Below are positions 1-6,564 of a stretch of DNA of 48,000 bases, one piece after another (within the stretch, counting starts at the first letter, position 1; the number at the start of each line of letters is the position of its first letter). The notes beneath the pieces are model-generated. The model was not told the DNA's origin. It did not search any database and saw only the letters and a list, made by a program, of their open reading frames with translations. The position numbers were made by a program, and so were the translations under genes. The stretch is from Pseudomonadota bacterium (GTDB lineage: Bacteria > Desulfobacterota > Syntrophorhabdia > Syntrophorhabdales > Syntrophorhabdaceae), in contig JAPLKD010000125.1 in assembly GCA_026388245.1 (NCBI GenBank), forward strand, positions 1-48,000, given 5' to 3'.

Positions 1-560
1 TTTTAATCATCAAGCCGGTAACGCCCACAGGCGCTCCTTTCTTCAGCCAAAAGGGACCTGGTTCACAGCATGCGCCCATTATTATGTCCTTTGCCATTGC
101 TTTTTTTATCGGTGTTTTTGCGCAGAGGACACGCTTCTGCACCATGGGGTCGATCAGAGATGTAATCCTCATGAGGGATTTCCATCTTGCCAGCGGCGTA
201 ATCAGCCTCCTCGTCTTTGCGTTTTTGGCTAACCTTGCGTTTGGTCAATTCCATCCGGGTTTTACAGGCCAGCCCATAGCCCATACAAACCATCTCTGGA
301 ATTTTCTTGGTATGGTCCTTGCGGGGCTTTCGTATGCGCTCGCAGGCGGTTGTCCTGGCAGACAGCTTTTTCTGTCCGGTGAAGGCGATATTGATGCGGG
401 GGTTTTTGTGATCGGGATGATCGTTGGTGCAGGGTTTGCCCACAATTTTGGTACTGCAGCTTCCCCGGCAGGCATTGCTCCGTGGACACCCTTTGCCGTT
501 ATAATGGGTCTCCTGTTCTGTGTGGCAACAGGGTTATTCATGAGAAAAAGAATCGCATAA
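1..560 (+). CDS. YedE-type sulfur/selenium transport membrane protein, 3' part
   Basis: The frame is open from the left edge (first complete codon at base 3) to the stop at 558-560, so the gene begins outside the window; about 185 residues are visible. Several hydrophobic segments are present, with the YeeE/YedE-family motifs RTRFCTMGSIRD near residue 43 and GCPGRQLFLSGEGD near residue 115, both including the conserved Cys thought to relay sulfur or selenium across the membrane. The next gene, 12 bases downstream, encodes a TusA/YedF-like sulfur carrier, and this YedE-YedF pairing recurs in genomes with selenium metabolism. Whether the substrate is thiosulfate or a selenium compound cannot be read from the sequence. 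An ATG at 84 is internal to the conserved domain and is not the start. Confidence 0.85.
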   Translation, partial: LIIKPVTPTGAPFFSQKGPGSQHAPIIMSFAIAFFIGVFAQRTRFCTMGSIRDVILMRDFHLASGVISLLVFAFLANLAFGQFHPGFTGQPIAHTNHLWNFLGMVLAGLSYALAGGCPGRQLFLSGEGDIDAGVFVIGMIVGAGFAHNFGTAASPAGIAPWTPFAVIMGLLFCVATGLFMRKRIA

Positions 561-572
561 GGAGGATGGAAA

Positions 573-791
573 ATGAGCAAAACAACACTCGATTTAAGGG
601 GTCTTTCCTGCCCGCAACCTGTTTTTGAAACAAAAAAAGCGATTGAAAACCCATCCTTTGAATCTCTGGAAGTGCTTGTTGATACACAGACATCCGTTGA
701 AAACATAAAGCGATTGCTGAACAGCAAGAAGAATATTGAATATTCTGTTGAAGAAGGTGAAGATTTCAAGATTATCCTTTCAAAAAAGTAA
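573..791 (+). CDS. TusA/SirA/YedF-family sulfur carrier protein
   Basis: This is a 72-residue soluble protein with the family signature LRGLSCPQPV near the N terminus; Cys13 in the CPxP motif is the expected persulfide (or selenide) carrying residue. The length matches single-domain TusA-like proteins and the N-terminal half of YedF, and the DsrE-like C-terminal domain of full YedF is absent. The start ATG is preceded by GGAGG at ideal spacing. It sits 12 bases after the YedE-type transporter and is probably co-transcribed, suggesting it accepts sulfur or selenium delivered by that transporter. The family call is firm; the physiological cargo is inferred. Confidence 0.88.
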   Translation: MSKTTLDLRGLSCPQPVFETKKAIENPSFESLEVLVDTQTSVENIKRLLNSKKNIEYSVEEGEDFKIILSKK

Positions 792-879
792 AGATAGTTG
801 AGGACCATGCTTTCAAGCGTGGGTGAATGCATTATTATTCACGCAAAACGCGTGTATATGTGGTAGCATTATTTCAAGA

Positions 880-1281
880 ATGGACAACCAGCATTATATA
901 ATGGTTATTGCCGGTATTATCGAAAGGGATAGCAGGATTTTGATTGCTAAAAGGAAGAAAAATAGTTTTTCAGGTGGAAAATGGGAGTTCCCCGGAGGAA
1001 AATTAGAAGATAATGAAACTCCCGAAGCATGTTTGAAAAGGGAACTTATGGAAGAATTTGGCATTGAGTCAGAAATAGGTGACTTTATCTGTTCAACCCG
1101 ACATCCCCTCAATTGCCAGACTACAATTGATCTGGCAGTATACAGGGTAAATTATGTTTCCGGGAAATTTAACTTGAATGACCATGATGAGATACGGTGG
1201 ATCAGACGATCCGAATTGAACCAGTATGATTTCCCGGAAGCCGATTATGCAGTAGTTAAGAGGCTCATGGAAGATTTATAG
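880..1281 (+). CDS. Nudix hydrolase, MutT-like (8-oxo-dGTP type)
   Basis: A 133-residue protein if started at 880. A complete Nudix box spans residues 40-62 with every key position present (G40, E46, R54-E55, E58-E59, G61). This motif binds Mg2+ and cleaves nucleoside diphosphates linked to another moiety. The preceding KWEFPGG and the short length resemble MutT, which removes oxidised dGTP. No clear Shine-Dalgarno site decides the start: the frame extends upstream to 823, and ATG 901 would also leave an intact domain. Substrate preference within the Nudix superfamily cannot be fixed by sequence alone. Confidence 0.85.
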   Translation: MDNQHYIMVIAGIIERDSRILIAKRKKNSFSGGKWEFPGGKLEDNETPEACLKRELMEEFGIESEIGDFICSTRHPLNCQTTIDLAVYRVNYVSGKFNLNDHDEIRWIRRSELNQYDFPEADYAVVKRLMEDL

Positions 1282-1316
1282 GTGAAAGGCGAAAGGCGAA
1301 ATGTGAAAGGTGAAAG
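1282..1316 (+). repeat. Heptameric tandem repeat array (gtgaaag type)
   Basis: Five consecutive 7-base units (gtgaaag, gcgaaag, gcgaaat, gtgaaag, gtgaaag) begin right after the Nudix stop codon and end before the ribosome binding site of the tautomerase gene. The same unit recurs at 40790-40803. It is one member of a set of period-7 arrays in this window. Confidence 0.8.
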
Positions 1317-1348
1317 GTCATTGGTTATTTAATTTTGAGGAGGTAAAT

Positions 1349-1552
1349 ATGCCATTTGTGAACATTAAGATTACCAAAGAAGGTGTTACTGCTGAAAAGA
1401 AGGCAGAACTTATCAAAGGGGCTACTCAGTTGCTTGTAGATGTGCTGGGTAAAAATCCCCAGACTACGGTAGTGATTATTGATGAGGTGGAAACAGACAA
1501 CTGGGGTATCGGCGGTGAAAGCGTTACAGTACGACGCAAACGCAGTCAGTAG
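1349..1552 (+). CDS. 4-oxalocrotonate tautomerase family protein
   Basis: A 67-residue protein starting MPFVNIKIT. Removal of the initiator Met exposes Pro1, the catalytic base of the 4-OT/DmpI family. The fold's later elements (EKKAELIKGATQLL, then VVIIDEV, then the NWGIGGES segment) are recognisable. These enzymes interconvert enol and keto acids, often in aromatic or unsaturated acid breakdown, as homo-hexamers. The start at 1349 is chosen because GAGGAGG lies seven bases upstream. No degradation operon adjoins it, so the substrate is unknown. Confidence 0.88.
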   Translation: MPFVNIKITKEGVTAEKKAELIKGATQLLVDVLGKNPQTTVVIIDEVETDNWGIGGESVTVRRKRSQ

Positions 1553-1589
1553 TTCATGGGTCTTACTAATTGGTGCCCCTGAGAGGATG

Positions 1590-1940
1590 TTATTCGTACT
1601 CTTTCGGAACGGCGCAGATTACAATGAATGGCTTATCTGCTGATTTATTCCGGTACTGGTGTGTTTCTCCAGGGAGGATAAGGGCAAAATCTCCTTTTTT
1701 GACAGGACGTTCTGACCCGTTTTCCATGACAACGGCACCATTACCCTCGATGATGTAATTCAGATGTTCAAAAGCATGCTGATGATACGGGGTATGGCCG
1801 TTCGGCTCAATGGTGAAAACCCGGAAAGAATATGCCGGAGAACCGTCACCCATTGATATGGGGATCTGCTTATATGTATCCTTTGCCCCTTCAATATTGA
1901 GTTTAACCTTCTCTACCTTGTCAAGATTGGTTATTTTCAT
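1590..1940 (-). CDS. Cupin-domain protein
   Basis: A 116-residue single-domain cupin. Cupin motif 1 contains H53 and H55 with E58/H59, and motif 2 ends with PGETHQY supplying H94, so a metal site of the usual His/His/Glu/His kind appears complete. A strong GGAGG lies just upstream of the ATG. The gene converges on the tautomerase. Small cupins range from dioxygenases and isomerases to sensory domains; nothing here narrows the activity. Confidence 0.85.
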   Translation of the reverse strand: MKITNLDKVEKVKLNIEGAKDTYKQIPISMGDGSPAYSFRVFTIEPNGHTPYHQHAFEHLNYIIEGNGAVVMENGSERPVKKGDFALILPGETHQYRNKSADKPFIVICAVPKEYE

Positions 1941-2018
1941 ACGAAACCTCCATTTGCCTCTATATTTTTCTTTAGAAAGTTTTCATTTTTTGCATCGTGC
2001 ATAACCCATGTCTTGTCT

Positions 2019-2333
2019 TTACGGCCTTCTGTATGCTTTATCGTGTGGCCCCATGTCTACAAACTTGATAGTCTCTTCTTTACATTCATTGCAATCGGCG
2101 CAGACAATTGTTTTATCATCGCCCTTTTTTCTACATAATCTGCAATATAAATAGACAATAAGGAAATTTTTCTTAACAGGACAGCTATAATATCCTCTAA
2201 AGTTTCCCTTTAAGGGTTCCCCGAGAGGAATTGGGTTTTCTATTATCATATCTACTTTTTTCTGTATTATCTTTTTGATAGAGCTATGCTTTTTGAGAGA
2301 CTCCACAAAGGCATCACTAAAAATAACCTCCAT
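2019..2333 (-). CDS. RelE-like toxin with a cysteine cluster
   Basis: A 104-residue protein with the small, basic, RelE/ParE-like layout: N-terminal two-helix hairpin (residues 5-32), then a strand-rich part with PLKGNFRGYYSCPV and FLIVYLYC. Toxins of this fold normally cleave mRNA at the ribosome or block gyrase. Unusually, Cys64, Cys67, Cys78, Cys81 and Cys84 form a CxxC-x10-CxxCxxC pattern between the last strands, suggesting a bound metal. The start codon overlaps the stop of the upstream antitoxin gene by one base (TGATG), the normal order for translational coupling. Toxin function is inferred from fold resemblance and context. Confidence 0.7.
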   Translation of the reverse strand: MEVIFSDAFVESLKKHSSIKKIIQKKVDMIIENPIPLGEPLKGNFRGYYSCPVKKNFLIVYLYCRLCRKKGDDKTIVCADCNECKEETIKFVDMGPHDKAYRRP

Positions 2334-2599
2334 CAGAAAACCTCATTATACTTAAACCATTTTGTCTCTCCGGTTTTTATTTTTAAAATGGTTTGTAGGA
2401 GGCTTTCCGTGAACCCGGGGTCTGCTAAGATTATTTCTGTAGGATTTTTTTCTCTGACACGTTTAAGATTAAGGACAAATTGTGTAAAAACCTCAGATAC
2501 CGTAGTTCTCTGTTCTTCTGCGTAGATTTTTACATATTCTATAAGATCGCCATCCAATGTAACATTGAGTTTACTTTTAGGCACGGTAATCACCCCCAT
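2333..2599 (-). CDS. Ribbon-helix-helix type antitoxin, partner of the RelE-like toxin
   Basis: An 88-residue protein. The segment KSKLNVTLDGDLIEYVKIYAEE fits an RHH DNA-binding domain (strand, then helix), followed by a C-terminal tail that would wrap the toxin. It precedes and overlaps the toxin gene. The ATG at 2599 has no good ribosome site; an internal GTG at 2584 preceded by GGGGGTGAT is a credible alternative start that trims five residues. A perfect 13-base palindrome lies 10 bases upstream (2609-2621), as expected for autoregulation by the antitoxin-toxin complex. Confidence 0.7.
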   Translation of the reverse strand: MGVITVPKSKLNVTLDGDLIEYVKIYAEEQRTTVSEVFTQFVLNLKRVREKNPTEIILADPGFTESLLQTILKIKTGETKWFKYNEVF

Positions 2600-2608
2600 C
2601 TATTTATG

Positions 2609-2621
2609 CGTATATTATACG
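2609..2621. promoter_or_regulatory. Palindromic operator candidate for the RelE-like pair
   Basis: The sequence CGTATATTATACG is a perfect dyad around a central T. It lies just upstream of the antitoxin start in an AT-rich stretch also containing TATTATAC-like promoter elements. Antitoxins with RHH domains usually bind such a site and repress their own operon. Confidence 0.5.
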
Positions 2622-2656
2622 TCCAACATACATTCATGTAAAGTAAAAATATTTCT

Positions 2657-3364
2657 TACAGGATAATCCGTTCACCTGAAATGGAAGGCAATCTCTTTGA
2701 GCAGGTTGAAAAGGCTATTGAATTATTGAGGGCAAAATACCTTTTGTCTGAAATCTATTTTGAAGGGATTTACAGGAAAGAAACCATGGAGTATCCTGAA
2801 GAGGCATTACGGGAAGCGATAATAAATGCTGTGATACACAGGGACTACGTTGGAGCCCATACACAGTTGAAAATTTTTCCCGACAGGCTGATATTGTGGA
2901 ACGAGGGAGGACTGCCGAAAGAAATTGCGATAGAGGATTTGAAAAGGCACCATCCTTCCAGGCCGAGGAATGAGCTTCTCGCAGATGTATTTTTCAAGGC
3001 AGGTCTAATCGAAACATGGGGAAGAGGAACCCTCAAAATAGTGCAGGGCTGTATAGCTGCAGGACTGCCTGAGCCTGAATTCCGTGAAGAATTCGGCGGT
3101 TTCTCCATATATTTTTCAAAAGACATATACACAGTCGAAAAACTGAAGGCTATGGGATTGAATGAGCGGCAAATCAGGGCAGTAATGTATGCAAAGGAGA
3201 AGGGTAGGATAACGAACAAGGAATATCAGCATATAAACAATGATATATCACGACAAACAGCAACAATTGAGCTTAAGGATATTGTAAATAAAAAACTATT
3301 TATCCGTTCCGGGGTTGCCGGAAGGGGTATTGCCTATAGTTTGACTAAATTGACTAATAATTGA
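2657..3364 (+). pseudogene. 5'-truncated Schlafen/RecG-like ATP-binding regulator
   Basis: From the ATG at 2681 the frame gives 227 residues. They match the C-terminal part of COG2865-type proteins: a GHKL-like ATP-binding region (EALREAIINAVIHRDY with the conserved Asn, then the DRLILWNEGGLP and GLIETWGRGTLKI motifs) and a C-terminal winged-helix-like segment. Typical members run to 400-500 residues with an N-terminal AlbA_2/Schlafen domain, which is missing. Family-like sequence already begins at about 2657 (YRIIRSPEMEGNLFEQV), before the first ATG and just after a stop at 2639. The gene therefore appears cut at its 5' end, at the edge of the toxin-antitoxin promoter region. It may still yield a protein from 2681, but I see no strong ribosome site. 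Confidence 0.65.
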
Positions 3365-3391
3365 CTAATAATTGAACAAAATGTAAATTGA

Positions 3392-3550
3392 GGGCAGGTT
3401 TTGTCAAGAAGGTTGGGGTCACCCCAATGTTTTAGCACAATAAAGGAAACCCCGGAATTGGCAGAAATCAGATTGATAAAACAGCCAAGATTAGCGGTAA
3501 TGGCAATATCCGAATTGGAGTTTAATGGAATTGTGGACAATGCAAAATAA
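3392..3550 (+). pseudogene. EVE-domain remnant (C-terminal end only)
   Basis: An open stretch of 52 codons ends at TAA 3548-3550. Its second half (ETPELAEIRLIKQPRLAV then MAISELEF) follows the end of EVE domains, where a peptide of the form RLSVQPV is typical. EVE domains bind modified bases and occur in defence genes such as restriction systems and in RNA-modification proteins. No start codon or upstream domain is present, so this looks like a leftover fragment in the accessory island. The match is from memory of the family pattern. Confidence 0.45.
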
Positions 3551-3659
3551 GAAAAGGCAAAAAGATAGTCAAATAAGGGTGATGCGCGACGTCCCTGAAA
3601 TAAGCATTATTGAAGGCAAGCAAAAGCCTGACGATTGGCAAAAATATGATATAAAATAG
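3540..3659 (+). CDS. Small hypothetical ORF upstream of the PIN gene
   Basis: A 39-codon frame overlaps the end of the EVE remnant by 11 bases. The C-terminal part, from an internal ATG at 3582 preceded by AGGGTG, reads RDVPEISIIEGKQKPDDWQK and is hydrophilic. I do not recognise it. It could be a degenerate antitoxin or the tail of a lost gene. It is listed because the remaining gap up to 3729 holds nothing else apart from the ribosome site of the PIN gene. Confidence 0.25.
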   Translation: MQNKKRQKDSQIRVMRDVPEISIIEGKQKPDDWQKYDIK

Positions 3660-3728
3660 GTACGGAAACAAGTTTTCAAGAAGTTTTTCGGTACATGTGA
3701 TAGAATTATATATCATAGGAGGTGCAAG

Positions 3729-4184
3729 ATCGAAAAGGAAACTGTATACCTTGATACTTCTATAATCAGTGCGTATTACGATAAGAGGTCAAAGGACAGA
3801 CAAGAAGCAACAATAAAGTTCTGGAACGAAATCCTGCTAAACTATAAAGTATACATATCTGAAATCACCATTCAGGAACTTTCAAATACAAAGGATAAGC
3901 TTTTAAAAGTCGATCTGCTTGATATGACAAAAGAATTTAAGGTGTTAAAGTCAAACAAGAAAATTGAGAATCTTGCAAGATTGTATGTTGAACATGGTAT
4001 TTTTCCTGAAAAATATTTTGATGATGCTCTCCATGTGGCAATAGCGTCATATTATAAAGTACCATATCTCGTATCCTGGAATTTTACACATCTGGTAAAA
4101 GTGAAGACAAGACGGATGGTAAATTCAATAAACACGCTGGCAGGTTTTGAAGTAATAGAGATTATTTCTCCCCAGGAATTATAA
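3729..4184 (+). CDS. PIN-domain toxin (VapC-like) with an apparent ATC start
   Basis: Reading from 3729 gives 151 residues with a full PIN domain: VYLDTS with Asp9, the acidic residue in the EITIQEL helix (Glu50), and YFDDALHVAIA with Asp98/99, the usual Mg2+-coordinating set for an RNase. The first ATG in frame is at 3924, inside the domain, and would discard Asp9. No ATG, GTG or TTG exists in frame between the upstream stop at 3657 and 3924, yet a textbook AGGAGG (3717-3722) sits six bases before ATC at 3729. Either ATC initiates at low level or an ATG was mutated, silencing the toxin. A small gene follows after 9 bases, probably the antitoxin. Confidence 0.7.
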   Translation: MEKETVYLDTSIISAYYDKRSKDRQEATIKFWNEILLNYKVYISEITIQELSNTKDKLLKVDLLDMTKEFKVLKSNKKIENLARLYVEHGIFPEKYFDDALHVAIASYYKVPYLVSWNFTHLVKVKTRRMVNSINTLAGFEVIEIISPQEL

Positions 4185-4193
4185 GGAGGGGCA

Positions 4194-4385
4194 ATGGAAA
4201 CACTAAAATATTTTGATTATCAGAAGGTCGCTGGAGAAATGGAAATACCGGACATTCTTATGAAACAAATAGAAAATGAGATTGAAAAAGAATTTCCCAA
4301 TGATAGGATGATGTATGAACTCCATGTACTCCGGGCGTTGAGAAGCAAATACTGGCTAAAAAAACAGAAAAATCAAAAAAAATGA
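4194..4385 (+). CDS. Small protein paired with the PIN toxin, putative antitoxin
   Basis: A 63-residue, strongly charged, helix-prone protein starting METLKYFDYQKVAGEM, with AAGGAGG just before the ATG. It follows the PIN gene by 9 bases. Short proteins of this look commonly accompany stand-alone PIN genes, which suggests an antitoxin, but I see no recognisable DNA-binding fold. Its TGA stop overlaps the ATG of the next frame (ATGA at 4382-4385). Confidence 0.5.
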   Translation: METLKYFDYQKVAGEMEIPDILMKQIENEIEKEFPNDRMMYELHVLRALRSKYWLKKQKNQKK

Positions 4386-4741
4386 AGTGCAAACTCTACC
4401 TGTCTGCGTGCGTACACGCACAGGCAGGCTTCCCCGACGAGATCAAAGCCGTCGGATGCGAAGTCCTTAAGCACCTCACCAACCTGCCGGAGATCGACGC
4501 CGATGCGGAAACGCCTGACCGTCTCCAAACCATCGAAAAAGTCTATCTTGAACTCTCCAACTCTGCCCATCCCGTCAGCATTGCCATGAAAAAGATGCAG
4601 ATCATCCCGGAAGTGAAGTACCCCGCGGCAATGGCAGGACAAGACCGCGCTAACTTTCTCAGAGGAAACTCCGAGGTATTAACCCGCGGGGGAATACGCA
4701 TCATCGAAGGGTTGGATACGATATTATCAAAAGTTACATGA
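4382..4741 (+). CDS. Hypothetical protein of foreign composition
   Basis: A 119-residue frame coupled to the previous gene by an ATGA overlap. It is clearly richer in G and C at third codon positions than its neighbours (runs of gcc, gac, ctc codons), a sign of separate origin. I do not recognise a named domain. The C-terminal half (MKKMQIIPEVKYPAAMAGQD, then RGNSEVLTRGGIRIIEGLD) looks conserved rather than random. A 30-base GC-rich near-palindrome at 4399-4428 encodes part of the N terminus (LSACVHAQAG), so that end may come from an inserted repeat. Its position between a toxin pair and a BRO gene suggests an accessory or phage-related role. Confidence 0.45.
   Translation: MKCKLYLSACVHAQAGFPDEIKAVGCEVLKHLTNLPEIDADAETPDRLQTIEKVYLELSNSAHPVSIAMKKMQIIPEVKYPAAMAGQDRANFLRGNSEVLTRGGIRIIEGLDTILSKVT
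4399..4428. repeat. 30-base GC-rich near-perfect inverted repeat
   Basis: Two arms of alternating G/C and T, beginning cctgtctgcgtg and ending cacgcacaggcagg, flank a central GTAC. All but a few positions pair. The element is far more GC-rich than the flanking AT-rich DNA and lies at the junction of two composition types, consistent with an inserted palindromic repeat unit. Confidence 0.5.
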
Positions 4742-4792
4742 AAACGATTGATAACACATGAAGATAAGTAAAATATTGGCAATCCATGAACT

Positions 4793-4860
4793 AGCTCGCA
4801 CGGCGAGCGAGAGGGGGAGGCTCCAACGGCTTTGCCGGTGGAGGGGGCGACGCAAGCCCA
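4793..4860. repeat. GC-rich structured spacer with two hairpins
   Basis: Within the gap before the BRO gene, GCTCGC-acg-GCGAGC (4794-4808) is a perfect stem, followed by a second imperfect stem of the form CCAACGGC-ttt-GCCGGTGG near 4832-4851. The stretch is much richer in GC than its surroundings and no gene is evident in it. It could be a leader structure or a remnant repeat. Confidence 0.4.
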
Positions 4861-4881
4861 AGTAATTGAAGGAGAAGGAAA

Positions 4882-5655
4882 ATGGAGCATCATAAAATAG
4901 TGGTTTTTGAGAGCAAGAAGATTCGTCGTATATGGCACGAAGAGGAATGGTATTTTTCCGTGGTGGATGTTGTAGAAGCGTTAACCGATTCTCCTACACC
5001 TCGCCAATATTGGGGGAAAGTGAAACGCAGGGAGTTTATTGACCTTCAGTTGTCCCCAGTTTGGATACAACTGAAATTAGAAGCATCTGACGGAAAAAAA
5101 TATATCACCGATTGCGCCAGCACCAAAGGCATGTTCCGTATTATCCAATCCATTCCATCACCTAAAGCTGAACCATTTAAGCAATGGCTGGCGCAAGTGG
5201 GGTATGAAAGAGTACAGGAAATTGAAAACCCTGAACTGGCACAGGAGCGGATGAAGGAATTATATGAACTTAAAGGTTATCCAAAAGATTGGATCGACAA
5301 GCGTTTGCGTGGCATTGCCATTCGCCAGAACCTTACCGACGAATGGAAAGAGCGAGGCATTGAAAGCGAACGGAATTATTCGATTCTTACCGCTGAGATA
5401 TCAAAAACAACTTTCGGAATCACCCCGTCTGAATACAAAAACTTGAAAGGGTTGACCAGAAAAACTCAGAATTTGCGTGACCACATGACTGATTTGGAAT
5501 TGATCTTTACCATGCTGGGCGAGAAAGTTACTACTGAAATATCGCACAATTTGTTGAAGTTGTTGGTCATAAACATTCTGCAACCCTTCTCTGTGGGGCC
5601 TGTCGTGCAAAAGAACCATCCCATTTCGATACCAGCATACCCCTGCCGCTTGTGA
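4882..5655 (+). CDS. BRO-N family antirepressor-like protein with aberrant C terminus
   Basis: A 257-residue protein preceded by GAAGGAGAAGG. The N-terminal ~110 residues form a BRO-N domain (IRRIWHEEEWYFSVVDVVEA, then the DCASTKGMFRIIQS region), known from phage antirepressors and chromosomal relatives. A middle helical region continues to about residue 220 (LGEKVTTEIS). Relatives usually go on with a charged tail there. Here the last ~35 residues are Leu/Pro-rich and unlike it, suggesting a junction near base 5545 where the original 3' end was replaced. The product may be non-functional or altered. Confidence 0.65.
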   Translation: MEHHKIVVFESKKIRRIWHEEEWYFSVVDVVEALTDSPTPRQYWGKVKRREFIDLQLSPVWIQLKLEASDGKKYITDCASTKGMFRIIQSIPSPKAEPFKQWLAQVGYERVQEIENPELAQERMKELYELKGYPKDWIDKRLRGIAIRQNLTDEWKERGIESERNYSILTAEISKTTFGITPSEYKNLKGLTRKTQNLRDHMTDLELIFTMLGEKVTTEISHNLLKLLVINILQPFSVGPVVQKNHPISIPAYPCRL

Positions 5656-5837
5656 CAAGGGGAGTCCTAAACCGCCTTTTTGCACTGAAGGACATTCAGA
5701 AGAAAGATGCCTCTGTCCTTGCTTTCCAGGAACTCCTTGATCAGGATTTCTCCAAACGTTGGGAAGCCTTGCGCCGTAAAAAACCTATCCAGGAACCCTT
5801 GCTTCCAAAGGCCGATCCCCAAGGCAGCCTGTTATGA
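5559..5837 (+). pseudogene. Unrecognised 3' gene fragment downstream of BRO
   Basis: A second frame, overlapping the BRO tail, stays open to TGA 5835-5837. It encodes a plausible protein tail (LPLVTRGVLNRLFALKDIQK, then DFSKRWEALRRKKPIQEPLL). The only possible start inside is GTG 5652 without a convincing ribosome site, so I read it as the 3' end of a gene that was joined to the BRO gene by a deletion. I cannot name the family. Bases 5838-5979 hold no gene beyond a 23-codon open stretch at 5862 and a 9-codon leader at 5957-5983 whose stop overlaps the next ATG. Confidence 0.35.
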
Positions 5838-5979
5838 ATAAAAACCTGCAAATCTATATATATGGACGGCGTTGTTGCAATCGTTGCAGAAGATAATGTG
5901 GAATTTGGTGTAGAAACACCCTTGGTATGATAGAATTTTATATAGAGAGGTGAAGCATGAAAATTGTTGAGGTGATGAT

Positions 5980-6285
5980 ATGAATATAAAAAACCGCGAA
6001 ACTGTCCTTCAGGAGTTGAGAAGGCTCAAACCCGGCCTTGAACAACGGTACGTGGTTACAAAAATAGGCATTTTCGGTTCTTTTGCCCGTAACGAAATCC
6101 ATAGGGATAGCGATGTCGATGTGGTTGTAGAGATGCGTGAACCTGATCTGTTCTACATGGTATATATCAAAGTCAAAGAGACGTTAGAGGAGAGCTTCAG
6201 GCGACCCGTGGATGTGATTCGTTATAAAACCATGATGAACAGACGCCTGAAGGCACGGATTGACCGGGAGGCCGTCTATGTATGA
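5980..6285 (+). CDS. MNT-type nucleotidyltransferase (MntA-like antitoxin)
   Basis: A 101-residue minimal nucleotidyltransferase. The signature IGIFGSFARNEI followed by RDSDVDVVVE gives the GS motif and the two catalytic Asp residues of the DNA polymerase beta-like fold. Members of this size act as antitoxins of HEPN toxins by adenylylating them. GAGGTGATGAT precedes the start. The downstream HEPN frame starts at 6278, overlapping by 8 bases, but is only a stump, so this antitoxin seems to have lost its target. Confidence 0.85.
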   Translation: MNIKNRETVLQELRRLKPGLEQRYVVTKIGIFGSFARNEIHRDSDVDVVVEMREPDLFYMVYIKVKETLEESFRRPVDVIRYKTMMNRRLKARIDREAVYV

Positions 6286-6370
6286 AAAAACTTTCCTCAA
6301 GGAAAGACTGGAACAGATCATGGAGGCTGTGATTCGTATTGAGGAATTGGGGTCGGACCAAGCCCTTTAA
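6278..6370 (+). pseudogene. Truncated HEPN-domain (DUF86) toxin remnant
   Basis: A 30-codon frame (MYEKTFLKERLEQIMEAV...) overlaps the MNT gene in the normal order for MNT-HEPN pairs. It matches the first helix of DUF86/HepT toxins, which are ordinarily about 110-140 residues with an Rx4-6H RNase motif near the C terminus. Sequence after about codon 23 diverges and stops at 6368, just before a heptameric repeat array, so the catalytic part is missing. A deletion of the toxin end is the simplest explanation. Confidence 0.6.
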
Positions 6371-6375
6371 AAGCA

Positions 6376-6451
6376 GTTTTGAGTTTTAAGTTTTGAGTGT
6401 TGAGTTGAAAAAACCAACCCTTTGAATATAGTGTTGAGTTTTGAGTCGAAA
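6376..6451 (+). repeat. Heptameric tandem repeat arrays (gttttga type)
   Basis: Five units at 6376-6410 (gttttga, gttttaa, gttttga, gtgttga, gttgaaa) and three more at 6431-6451 (gtgttga, gttttga, gtcgaaa). They sit directly after the truncated HEPN stump. Related units occur at 21655 and 30902. Confidence 0.8.
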
Positions 6452-6564
6452 AAACTGAATAATATCGGCTTAAAGTGCTGTTTTTGGGGCAATTTGCGGA
6501 ATAAGGGGACATTGAACGTGTAACACAGGGCACAAGGGATTAAATAAACAGGAGAGGTTACTGA

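Noticed and set aside
1-791. Selenoprotein evidence near the YedE/YedF-like pair
   Set aside because: No in-frame TGA within a conserved domain was seen in these genes, so selenium use is only suggested by gene pairing.
245-832. 195-residue frame on the minus strand opposite the YedE and TusA-like genes
   Set aside because: It is the antisense shadow of two recognisable genes and has no recognisable motif of its own.
4793-4860. Group II intron remnant in the GC-rich spacer
   Set aside because: Hairpins are present but no domain V-like sequence or reverse transcriptase can be recognised.
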